From the NCBI RefSeq assembly GCF_022568835.1, contig NZ_JAKZHV010000012.1:19644-83643 (forward strand): a stretch of DNA of 64,000 nucleotides. The letters are read 5' to 3'. This document shows, piece by piece, positions 16,983-24,649 of this stretch (its first letter is position 1; each line of letters starts with the position of its first letter). The notes under the pieces are model-generated. The model was given only the letters and a program-made list of their open reading frames with translations, had not been told where the DNA came from and did no database searches. This stretch comes from Arsenicicoccus piscis (GTDB lineage Bacteria; Actinomycetota; Actinomycetes; Actinomycetales; Dermatophilaceae). The translations under genes were made by a program, and so were the position numbers.

Positions 16983-17058
16983 TGCGTCCTTGAGGACAGG
17001 ACCGCACTCACCGGAGGGCGGCAGACCGGGGCCCGCAGGCTCAGAGGCGGAGGGGGAC

Positions 17059-17559
17059 ATGGCCCGCGACGACGAGGCGTTAACCCGCTTCGCGACCCAG
17101 CACGCCAGGTCGCTCTACGGGCGGGCGTTCCTGCTCACGTCGGACCACCACCTCGCGGAGGACCTGGTCCAGAACACCTTGGCCAAGCTCTACCTCAACT
17201 GGTCCTCGGTAGACCGTGCCGGCAACCCCGGTGCCTAGGCCCGGACCACGTTGACGCACCTGTTCATCGACAAGATGCGCCGCAAGTCCTCGACCGAGCG
17301 CCCGACCGACACCCTCCCCGAGAGTCACGGGCCCGGAGAGGTCGACACCGTGGTCGACCGGGTGACCATCGAGCGACTGCTCGACCAGCTCAACCCGACG
17401 CAACGCGTCGTGATCGTGGCGCGCTATCTCGACGACCTGAGCATCGCCGACACGGCAAGCCTGCTCGGCAAGACCGAGGCCTGGGTCCGCCAGGCCACCC
17501 ATCGCGCCATCACCGCCCTGCGCCGCCCCGAGCTCCTGGTCGAGCTCGGCGAGCACTGA
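17059..17559 (+). pseudogene. SigE-family sigma-70 factor interrupted by an amber codon
   Basis: Reading through one in-frame TAG at 17236-17238 gives a complete 166-residue ECF-like sigma factor of the SigE/SigK group. Region 2 is present (RFATQHARSLYGRAFLLTSDHHLAEDLVQNTLAKLYLNW), followed by NPGA-stop-ARTTLTHLFIDKMRRKS where the family normally has Tyr, then region 4 (RVVIVARYLDDLSIADTASLLGKTEAWVRQATHRAI). A single TAC-to-TAG change would explain it. GGCGGAGGGGG precedes the ATG at 17059. If real, the mutation removes region 4 and the -35 recognition helix. Readthrough or read error are the other options. The adjacent 17602 gene is the likely anti-sigma partner. Confidence 0.8.
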
Positions 17560-17601
17560 CGAACGCGCACCGACGAACGCGCACCGAGAGAAGGGGTCGC
17601 C

Positions 17602-18429
17602 ATGAACGACACCAGGATTCGACAGTCCCTCGAGGATCTCGAGCACCAGCACCACGACATCGACGTCTCCGCCCTCGTCGAGGGTGGCCTGCACCGTGGC
17701 GTGCGCGCCCGGCGGCGTCGGACCATGATCCGCTCGGCCGGTGCCGGGGTTGCGACGGTCGCCGTCGTGGCCGCCGGGTGGGGGCTCGCGAGCCACCCGC
17801 TCGGCCAGACGCCCACCCCGGTGGCACCCGCCACGAGCTCGGTCAGCCCGACGCCCGGTCCGACACCGAACGTCAGCCGCTCCGCGCCGAGCACGGCGCG
17901 GACGCCGGCCCAGCAGCGCGAGGCCCTCGTGCAGGACACCCGCGCTGCGGTCGAGGCGCTGCTGCCCGCAGGCACCACCGTCGTCGCGGCGTCCACCTCG
18001 CCGACGAAGGACGCCGCCCAGGCGCCGTCGGTCGGCCTGACGATCCAAAACGCGACGGGTCGCGCGCTGCTCACCGTCAACTGGTTCCGCGCCTCGATGA
18101 GCTCGCCGCCCGACTGCACCACCCTCAAGGCCGGGACGAAGTCCGACGTGCGTGCCTGCGACGAGCGCACCGTGCCGGCGGGCCAGGTGGTCACGTTCGA
18201 CCGCGTCGAGGTGCCCGGTGGCCCGGCCGACGCGCGGCTGTGGGCCAGCACCCAGAGCCGCAGCGACGACGCCCAGGTCGAGATCTCGGTCGTCAACCGC
18301 ATCCCCCCCGAGAAGGCTGGCACGATCACGACGATGCCGCTGACCCTCGCGGAGCTGACCACGATGACGAGCTCGACCCGCTGGGACGCGCTCGCCACGC
18401 GCTACCTCACCCTGTGGCCCACCGGCTGA
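17602..18429 (+). CDS. Single-pass membrane protein downstream of the sigma factor, possible anti-sigma factor
   Basis: The protein has 275 residues. A short cytoplasmic N-terminus (RIRQSLEDLEHQHHDIDVSALVEGGLHRGVRARRRR) precedes one transmembrane helix (AGAGVATVAVVAAGWGLAS, about residues 48-66). A Pro/Thr/Ser linker and a 170-residue extracytoplasmic domain follow. GAGAAGGGG is a good ribosome-binding site eight bases before the ATG. The arrangement fits sigma-factor partners in actinobacteria, but no zinc HxxxCxxC motif is present. The outer domain is unrecognised and might sense an envelope signal. The gene follows the sigma gene by 42 bases and is intact although the sigma gene is not. 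Confidence 0.6.
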   Translation: MNDTRIRQSLEDLEHQHHDIDVSALVEGGLHRGVRARRRRTMIRSAGAGVATVAVVAAGWGLASHPLGQTPTPVAPATSSVSPTPGPTPNVSRSAPSTARTPAQQREALVQDTRAAVEALLPAGTTVVAASTSPTKDAAQAPSVGLTIQNATGRALLTVNWFRASMSSPPDCTTLKAGTKSDVRACDERTVPAGQVVTFDRVEVPGGPADARLWASTQSRSDDAQVEISVVNRIPPEKAGTITTMPLTLAELTTMTSSTRWDALATRYLTLWPTG

Positions 18430-18470
18430 CCCTGACCACTTGAACGTTCTAAGGCGGTCATACTGGCGCC

Positions 18471-19669
18471 ATGCAGCCCTACCCCGTCGTGCCCTGGCGC
18501 AGCCCGGTCGTCCCTCGGGACCCGCACGAGCCTCATCGCGTGGCCAGCCCGTTGGGGCTCTTCTTCGACCTGATCTTCGTCGTCGCCATCGCCAGCGCCG
18601 GTGCCCAGTGGCACCACGCGCTGATCGAGGGTCACTACAACGCCCTGCTCGGCTACGTCATGGCGTTCGGCGCGATCTGGTGGGCCTGGCTCAACTACAC
18701 CTGGTACTCCAGCGCCTACGACAACGACGACGTCGTCTTCCGGGTGCTGAGCTTCGTCATCATGACCGGCGCGCTGATGCTGGCCGCCGGCATCCCGTCA
18801 CTGTTCGCCGCGGCCAGTCGCTGATGGCGGTCGCCGGTTACGCGGTGATGCGGTTCGCCATGGTGTGCCTGTGGCTGCGTGCGGCGCAGCAGGACGGCCC
18901 ACGCCGCGGCACCGCCGTGCGCTACGCCATCGGCATCACGATCGTGCAGCTGCTCTGGATCGCGCGGCTGTGGATCCATGACGGGACGCTGACCACCACC
19001 ACCTATTTCGTGTTCATGGCCTGCGAGCTCGCCGTGCCGGTGTGGGCCGAGCGGCGGCGACCGACGCCCTACCACCCGCACCACATCGCCGAGCGCTACA
19101 GCCTGTTCACGATCATCGTGCTCGGTGAGGTCGTGCTCGCCATCGTGCAGGCTATCCAGGGCGTGATGGAGGAAGGTCACTTCTCGGCCGACCTCGTCAT
19201 GCTGATCGTGGGCGCGCTGCTGATCATCTTTTCGATCTGGTGGATGTACTTCAAGCGCGAGCACGTAGACATCGTCGAGAGCTCGGAGCTGCCGATGCTG
19301 TTCGGCTACGGTCACCTGATCATCTTCGCCGCCGTGGCGGGCATCGGCGCGGCGCTCGCGGCCGGGGTCGACGTCGCGCAGCACGTCGCGCACGTCCAGG
19401 CGCTGCCCATCGCCATCGCGCTGTCGGTGGGCGTGGCGCTCTACCTGCTGACGCTGGGGATCATCCACGTCGTCGGCGGCCACGAGCCCATGCGCGAGCT
19501 GCTGCCTGCGGTCGTGGTCTCCGTCGCCTGCCTCGGCATCGGCTTCAGCCCGCTCCCGATCGGCGCCTCGACGCTGCTGATCGGGGTGGTCCTGGCGCTC
19601 GCCGCCGGCCACGCCGTGCACAGCAACCTGCGCCGGGCGCAGCTCGCCGAACCCGCCGTGGCGCACTGA
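18471..19669 (+). pseudogene. ltrA: LtrA-family membrane protein gene with a one-base deletion
   Basis: The first frame gives MQPYPVVPWRSPVV, then SPLGLFFDLIFVVAIASAG and four hydrophobic helices ending LFAAASR-stop at 18824. The next frame continues with SLMAVAGYAVMRFAMVCLWLRAA and the remaining helices to LAEPAVAH. One missing G near 18813-18816 (GCGGCC where GCGGGCC would read LFAAGQSLMAVAGY) restores a 399-residue low-temperature-requirement A protein, a multi-pass membrane protein of unclear function. CATACT at 18459-18464 lies six bases before the ATG and may be a leaderless -10. Confidence 0.75.
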
Positions 19670-19715
19670 CAGCGGCAGTCCGCACGTCACATCTGAACAG
19701 CAGACTGCCACCATC
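19668..19715. repeat. 48-bp hairpin repeat, copy 1
   Basis: This is an imperfect copy of the element at 19986-20033 (42 of 48 bases identical). Arms GACAGCGGCAGTCCGC and GCAGACTGCCACCATC pair with four mismatches. It begins inside the LtrA stop codon and may serve as its terminator. Confidence 0.7.
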
Positions 19716-19727
19716 TGGCGGTTCAGC

Positions 19728-19956
19728 GGGCCTGGTCACGACCCGCGCCGACGGCCGCCCGCAGATGTCACCGGTGCTCGACATGCCGGACGCGCTCGAG
19801 GGTCTGATCGAGTACTTCCGCTGCATCTCGGGCGAGCACCCGGACTGGGACGAGTACCGCCAGGCCATGGCCACCCAGGACAAGTCGCTCATCCGCATCA
19901 CGATCACCGGCTGGGGCCCGATCGCCACCGGCGGGTTCCCACCCGAGCACGCCTGA
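19728..19956 (+). pseudogene. Remnant of a PPOX/F420-type oxidoreductase gene with an internal deletion
   Basis: The frame encodes LVTTRADGRPQMSPV, the N-terminal strand pair of pyridoxamine-oxidase-like (F420/FMN split-barrel) proteins. It jumps directly to LDMPDALEGLIEYFRCISGEHPDWDEYRQAM and RITITGWGPIATGGFPPEHA, which belong to the C-terminal end. About 70-80 central codons and the start are missing. No start codon or ribosome-binding site is visible. The remnant sits between two copies of a 48-bp hairpin element, which may have taken part in the deletion. Confidence 0.7.
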
Positions 19957-19985
19957 TCGACGCGGCGCACCTGCCGTGACGCAAC

Positions 19986-20033
19986 GACAGTGGCAGTCTG
20001 CAGGTCACATCTGACCAGCAGACTGCCACTGTC
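19986..20033. repeat. 48-bp hairpin repeat, copy 2 (perfect 16-bp arms)
   Basis: Arms GACAGTGGCAGTCTGC (19986-20001) and GCAGACTGCCACTGTC (20018-20033) pair perfectly. After one A-A mismatch, inner arms GGTCA and TGACC extend the stem and leave a CATC loop. The hairpin lies between the PPOX remnant and the end of the 20054 gene, where it could terminate transcription from both sides. Its second copy shows it is also a repeated element. Confidence 0.75.
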
Positions 20034-20053
20034 TCCGTTCAGGCGGACTCGAG

Positions 20054-20893
20054 TCAGAAGTCGCCGAAGCCGCCCCCGTCGAACCCACCCGAGTCGAAGC
20101 CGCCCCCGTCGAAACCACCGTCGAAGCCACCCGAGTCGAACCCGCCGCTGTCGACTCCCGGGTCGGCGTAGTCACCCGAGGCGAACTGGTCACCCTCAAA
20201 GCCCTGGCCGCCGTCATAGCCCTGGTCTCCCTGGTCGCCCTCGAAGCCCTGCGCGTCGGCGGACCCGTCGACCGGGTCCTCGCCGCCATTGGTCGCGTTG
20301 TCCCAGGTGTCGAAGCCCTCCATCAGCGCCCCGGCCACAGCCGTGCCGACCACGACACCGGCGATGGTGCCGAGCATGGAGCCGCCGATGATCCGGCCCA
20401 TCCCCATGCCACCACCACCCATGCCGCCGGCCATGCCACCACCGGCACCGCCGAAGGTGCGCTCCATGAAGCCCGGCTGGCGGATCTCGGCGCGGGTCGC
20501 TGCGCGGGCCAACGAGCGCGGGTCGTCACCCCCGACCTGCTCGCCGCTGCCGGCGGAGATCTGGGTCAGCACCTGCTGACGCTGCTGCGGGGTGAGCTTG
20601 GCGAAGGCCTCCTCGTGGGCCTTCTCGATGTCCTGGGGCGGCGCGGTCTCCAGCAGGTAGCGGTATCGCGCGATCGCCTGCTCGTCGGCGGTCCGCTCGC
20701 GCGAGCTGCCCGGTCGGCCCTGTCCCGACTGACCCGCTGCGCCTCCCATCGGCGCGTAACCCTGCTGGGCCGGCTGCTGGTAGCCCTGCTGATAACGCTG
20801 CTGGCTCGGCTGCTGGTAGCCCTGCTGGTAGCCCTGGTGCTGGGTCTGCTGCTGGCTCTCAGAGCGGCCGAAGAGCTTGTCGAGGAGTCCCAT
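20054..20893 (-). CDS. Low-complexity protein with Q/Y-rich N-terminus, glycine-zipper core and GGFD repeats
   Basis: The 279-residue protein begins MGLLDKLFGRSES. It continues with YQQGYQQP-type repeats (residues about 14-50), a helical charged section (DEQAIARYRYLLETAPPQDIEKAHEEAFAKL), a Gly/Met-rich stretch, one hydrophobic glycine-zipper segment (GGSMLGTIAGVVVGTAVAGALM), and a 75-residue acidic tail built from GFEGDQ and GGFD repeats ending GGFGDF. The Q/Y-rich head and G/F/D tail resemble intrinsically disordered, prion-like or phase-separating sequences. I know of no assigned function. GAAGGGAGC is a good ribosome-binding site before the ATG. Confidence 0.75.
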   Translation of the reverse strand: MGLLDKLFGRSESQQQTQHQGYQQGYQQPSQQRYQQGYQQPAQQGYAPMGGAAGQSGQGRPGSSRERTADEQAIARYRYLLETAPPQDIEKAHEEAFAKLTPQQRQQVLTQISAGSGEQVGGDDPRSLARAATRAEIRQPGFMERTFGGAGGGMAGGMGGGGMGMGRIIGGSMLGTIAGVVVGTAVAGALMEGFDTWDNATNGGEDPVDGSADAQGFEGDQGDQGYDGGQGFEGDQFASGDYADPGVDSGGFDSGGFDGGFDGGGFDSGGFDGGGFGDF

Positions 20894-20958
20894 GGTGCTC
20901 CCTTCGTCGGGTCGGTCGGTGGTCCAGCGAGGTCACTGGTCCAGCGAACCGCTTCCTG

Positions 20959-21816
20959 TCACAGTTCCCCCACGCGCGCGGGGACATACGGCTTGCCCGC
21001 GCTGCCCTGCTCGGCGAGCCGGACGGCGGCGTCCATCGCCAGCCAGAAGACCGCCTCGTGCGCGTCCTGCGCGCGGTGCCAGCTGCGGTGGTCCCAGGCG
21101 TCCCCGGCGAGCGAGTCGGCGCTGAACAGCATCTGCCCGAGCGACACGCCCCGGTAGGCCGCGACGGCGAAGAACGCTGCGGCCTCCATCTCGACCACCG
21201 CGCAGCCCTGGGCGATCCGCCGCTGCACCCGCGAGCGGGTCTCCCGGTAGATCGCGTCGGTGGTCCACGTGCGTCCTTGCTCGAACGCGACACCGGCCTC
21301 CGTCAGCGTCTCGACCAGCGCCGTCACGCCCTCGGGCGGCGCCTCGACCACGGCCCCCGGCGGAAGGTAGTGCGCCGACGTGCCCTCGTCGCGCACGGCG
21401 GAGGTCACGACGAACGGGTGGCCCATCACCAGCTCGGGCACGAGCACTCCGGCGGAGCCGACGGCGATGAAGTGGCGACACCCGCGCGCGATCGCCTCCT
21501 CGAGATACATCGCCGCCCGCGGCGCTCCGACCGAGGGGTAGAAGAACGCGACCCGGCGGCCCCGGTGCTCGCGCTCGTAGAGGTTGCGGGAGCCGAGGAA
21601 GCCGTCGAACGGCAGCGACACCGATGACCCGGGAGCGTGCCCGATCCGCTCCACGGTCTCGGGGAAGAAGCAGATGACGGCCGTGTCCGGCACGTCGCCG
21701 GGTGGGTAGAGCGCGACCGGGTCGAGGATCCCCGGCTCGGCGAGGTCGTCCTCGAACGCGGGCAGGCTCGCACCGGGCGAGGCGGACGGGTCGGCCGGGT
21801 CGGCCATCTCAGGCAT
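20959..21816 (-). CDS. Purine/uridine nucleoside phosphorylase family protein
   Basis: The protein has 285 residues of the NP-I (PNP/UDP phosphorylase) fold, which transfers ribose to phosphate from purine nucleosides or uridine. Landmarks are PSVGAPRAAMYLEEAIARGCRHFIAVGSAGVL, the phosphate/ribose-binding glycine region, the Glu-bearing VVEMEAAAFFAVAAYRG that contacts ribose, and SADSLAGDAWDH near the C-terminus where the base-specific Asp lies. The start is uncertain: ATG 21816 and ATG 21807 both overlap the end of cdd, and I use 21816. It is the last gene of the nucleoside operon. Base specificity is not resolved. Confidence 0.82.
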   Translation of the reverse strand: MPEMADPADPSASPGASLPAFEDDLAEPGILDPVALYPPGDVPDTAVICFFPETVERIGHAPGSSVSLPFDGFLGSRNLYEREHRGRRVAFFYPSVGAPRAAMYLEEAIARGCRHFIAVGSAGVLVPELVMGHPFVVTSAVRDEGTSAHYLPPGAVVEAPPEGVTALVETLTEAGVAFEQGRTWTTDAIYRETRSRVQRRIAQGCAVVEMEAAAFFAVAAYRGVSLGQMLFSADSLAGDAWDHRSWHRAQDAHEAVFWLAMDAAVRLAEQGSAGKPYVPARVGEL

Positions 21817-22276
21817 CGCGCTCGGTGGCATCCTCAGCCACCCGGGCATCCTCAGCCACCCGGGCACCCTCGGCCACCCGGTCCAGGTCAGGAGCGCCGA
21901 AGGCCTGCGGCAGCACGGCGCTCATCGCCAGCACCCCGAGAGGGGTCTGGACCAGGCAGTCCGGGCCACCGTGCTCCCAGAGCAGCTGGCGGCAGCGGCC
22001 GCACGGCATCAGCGCCGCCCCGTCGGCGTCGACGCAGGCCACGGCGACCAGCCGACCGCCGCCGCCGCGCACGAGGTCGGAGATCATGCCGCACTCGGCG
22101 CACAGGGTGACGCCGTAGGCGGCATTCTCGACGTTGCAGCCGCTGACGACCCGGCCGTCGTCCACCAGACCGGCGACACCCACCGGGAAGTGGGAGTACG
22201 GCGCATACGCGGTGCGCATCGCCTCGGTGGCGGTCGCCCGCAGCAGCGCCCAGTCCACCTGCGGGGCAGGGCTCAC
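21809..22276 (-). CDS. cdd: Cytidine deaminase
   Basis: The 155-residue enzyme converts cytidine and deoxycytidine to uridine and deoxyuridine. The zinc site is intact: CNVENAAYGVTLCAECG carries the first Cys and catalytic Glu (CAE form typical of small tetrameric CDAs), and MPCGRCRQ supplies the paired Cys. PYSHFPVGVAG near residue 22 is the substrate strand. GTG 22276 overlaps the permease stop as GTGA, so translation is coupled. The last 20 residues are encoded by a tandem DNA repeat and extend the protein beyond the normal family length. Confidence 0.93.
   Translation of the reverse strand: MSPAPQVDWALLRATATEAMRTAYAPYSHFPVGVAGLVDDGRVVSGCNVENAAYGVTLCAECGMISDLVRGGGGRLVAVACVDADGAALMPCGRCRQLLWEHGGPDCLVQTPLGVLAMSAVLPQAFGAPDLDRVAEGARVAEDARVAEDATERDA
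21829..21882. repeat. 18-bp tandem repeat, three units, at the 3' end of cdd
   Basis: Units CATCCTCAGCCACCCGGG occupy 21829-21846 and 21847-21864 exactly, and a diverged third copy occupies 21865-21882. Being a multiple of three, it encodes the repeated residues ARVAED at the C-terminus of cytidine deaminase. Confidence 0.85.
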
Positions 22277-23537
22277 GTGGCCTCGCCCTTGCGGTAGACC
22301 ACACCGTCGGCTGCGGGCATCCGCAAGGACTGCGACGCGAACGCGAGCACGAGCAACGTGGCCACGAACGGCGCCGCCGAGGTCAGCTCGCCGGGCACGG
22401 CGTCGGACGAGAAGTACCACCAGCCGACCAGGAGGCCGACGATGACGGTGATCGCCCCGCCGAGGACCTGGCGGCGGACGATCTGCCAGGCGCCGAAGGC
22501 GACGGCGGCCACCGCAGCGAGCAGCAGCAGCGCGTGCACCGCGCCGCCGCGCAGCTGGATGGCGTCGAAATAGCCGAACAGCAGCGCGCCGAGGCCGAGC
22601 GGGCCGGGTCGCCAGTTGCCGAAGATCATCGCGGCGAGGCCGATGTAGCCGCGCCCGCCGGTCTGGCCGTCGCGGAACATGTTGGCCGCGACCAGCGAGA
22701 GGAAGCCGCCGCCGAGACCGGCGAGGCCACCGGAGATCAGCACCGCGACGAACTTGTAGAGATAGACGTTGACGCCGAGGGTCTCCGCGGCCTGCGGGGC
22801 CTCACCGCACGAGCGCAGCCGCAGGCCGAAGCCGGTGCGCCAGAGGATCCACCAGCTTGCGGCCACGACGAGGATCGCGATGATCGTCAGCACGGACACG
22901 TTGGTGACGAGGGCGGCGAGGATGCCGGCGAGGTCGGAGACGAAGAACAGGTGCCGGCTCTCGAGCGACAGCAGCCCGTCCGAGACGCCCGGGACCGAGA
23001 TCGATGGCAGGTCCGGCAGCGGCGGGGACTGGGTCGCGCCACCGCCGGGGGTGCCGGTGAAGGTGCGCGCGGCGAGGTACTTCGCCCCGCCCATGCCGAT
23101 GAGGTTGATGGCGACACCCGACACGATCTGGTCGACACCGAAGACCACGGTGGCGAGCGCGTGGATGGCACCGCCGATCGCGCCGAGCACGATGGCGCCG
23201 ATGATCCCGGCCCAGGCACCCCAGTGGTAGGCGAAGAACGCCGCGCCCCAGGTGCCGAGGATCATCATGCCCTCGAGGCCGATGTTGACGACGCCGGCCC
23301 GCTCGGACCACAGGCCGCCGAGACCGGCCATGCGATCGGGACCGCGAGACCGAGGGCGGCAACGAGCGCACCGGACGAGGCCAGGTCGTTCTCTCCGGTG
23401 ACGGTGCGCAGGACGGCGATGACGAGGATGGCGGCGAAGACCAGCCCCGCGATCATCGCGGGCGACAACCGCCGACGACGTGAGGTCGTGGTCGGCGGCT
23501 CGAGGTCCGAGCCCACGGTCAGTCCGGCGGCGCTCAT
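22273..23537 (-). pseudogene. Nucleoside ABC transporter permease 2 with a one-base deletion
   Basis: From ATG 23537 the frame reads MSAAGLTVGSD to ALGLAVPIA (first transmembrane segment included) and then slips. The neighbouring frame continues MAGLGGLWSERAGVVNIGLEGMMILGTWG to VVYRKGEAT. One missing base near 23331 (GCATGG where GCCATGG is expected on the minus strand) restores a 421-residue BPD_transp_2-type permease of the YufQ/NupQ sort. RAGVVNIGLEGMM is the ATPase-coupling signature of these permeases. The gene overlaps permease 1 (ATGA) and cdd (GTGA). As the partner subunits are intact, the lesion would abolish uptake if genuine. Confidence 0.8.
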
Positions 23538-24649
23538 GCCGTGGCTCCTTCGGGGGTCGGGGCGCTGGGACTGGCCAGCTCACGGGCTACCTTGGACTGC
23601 TCGAGCCGCACCGAGAGCCGGCGCACCAGCTCGTAGGCGATGACGACCGCGAGGACGATGACGCCCTGGATGATGAAGACCAGCTCGGGGGCCACGCCGG
23701 CGGTGATCTGCAGGCTGTTGGACTGCTGGTCGAGGTAGGACCACAGCAGCGCGCCGATGCCGATGCCGATGGGGTTGTTGCGCCCGAGCAGAGCGATGCC
23801 GATGCCCGCGAAACCGAGGCCGGGCTGGAACGTCGTGCCGTAGTTGTGGTCCTGCCCGAAGAGCAGCGGCATGCCCACGAGCCCGGCGACCGCACCCGAG
23901 AGGATCATCGTGGTGAGCACCATGCGCGGCACCTTCACGCCGCTCGCGACGGCCGCGGTCTCGCTCTGACCCGCGGCCCGCAGGTCGAAGCCGAACCGGG
24001 TCTTGCCGAGGACGAACCAGTAGAGCACCCCCACCAGCACCGCCAGCACCAGGAGCGTGTAGACCTTGTTGCTGGCCCCCGGGACCAGCGCGAAGCCGTC
24101 GAGCTGGGACGACTGCGGGATGGCCTTGGTGTTGGTGACGTTCGAGCCGCTGCCGGCGCTCGTGTCGCGGGCCTTGGTCAGCAGCCAGGCGACCAGCGAC
24201 GTGGCGATGGCGTTGAGCATGATGGTCGAGATGACCTCGGAGACACCGCGCTTGACCTTGAGGTAGCCCGCGATCCCGGCCCACAGCCCGCCGGCGACCA
24301 TGGCCGTGGCCAGGCCGAGCAGGATGTTGAGGAAGCCGGGCAGGTAGCCCTGCGCCGCCACGACCGCGGCGCAGAACGCGGCGATGCGGTACTGCCCCTC
24401 GACACCGATGTTGAACAGGTTCATCCGGAAGCCGATGGCGACCGCGATGGCGGACAGGTAGTAGACGACGGCGCCGTTGAGGATGTTGACGACGGTCCGC
24501 GGGCGCGGCTCGCGCAGCAGGGTGCTCCACACCTCGGCGACCGGGTCGCCGGCGAGCAGCAGGATCAGCGACGTGATCACGAAGGCCACGACCAGGGCGA
24601 GCACCGGGGCCAGCAGGGACAGGCCGATGCGTCGGGCGTCGAGCTTCAT
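23534..24649 (-). CDS. Nucleoside ABC transporter permease 1
   Basis: The 371-residue inner-membrane subunit is of the YufP/NupP type and pairs with permease 2 to form the channel of a BmpA-dependent nucleoside importer. It has about nine hydrophobic helices, beginning SLLAPVLALVVAFVITSLILL, and the coupling loop YRIAAFCAAVVAAQGY region after GFRMNLFNIGVEGQ, the signature shared with permease 2. The ATG at 24649 overlaps the ATPase stop (ATGA). Its own stop overlaps permease 2. The nucleoside rather than sugar assignment rests on sequence type and on the cdd and phosphorylase neighbours. Confidence 0.88.
   Translation of the reverse strand: MKLDARRIGLSLLAPVLALVVAFVITSLILLLAGDPVAEVWSTLLREPRPRTVVNILNGAVVYYLSAIAVAIGFRMNLFNIGVEGQYRIAAFCAAVVAAQGYLPGFLNILLGLATAMVAGGLWAGIAGYLKVKRGVSEVISTIMLNAIATSLVAWLLTKARDTSAGSGSNVTNTKAIPQSSQLDGFALVPGASNKVYTLLVLAVLVGVLYWFVLGKTRFGFDLRAAGQSETAAVASGVKVPRMVLTTMILSGAVAGLVGMPLLFGQDHNYGTTFQPGLGFAGIGIALLGRNNPIGIGIGALLWSYLDQQSNSLQITAGVAPELVFIIQGVIVLAVVIAYELVRRLSVRLEQSKVARELASPSAPTPEGATA

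Noticed and set aside
14223..17060. A 945-codon open frame on the minus strand
   Set aside because: Only its last 200 codons (the MFS C-terminal half) look like protein. The rest is antisense to DUF4921, low in complexity and rich in Arg/Gly/Val, as expected of a shadow frame in GC-rich DNA.
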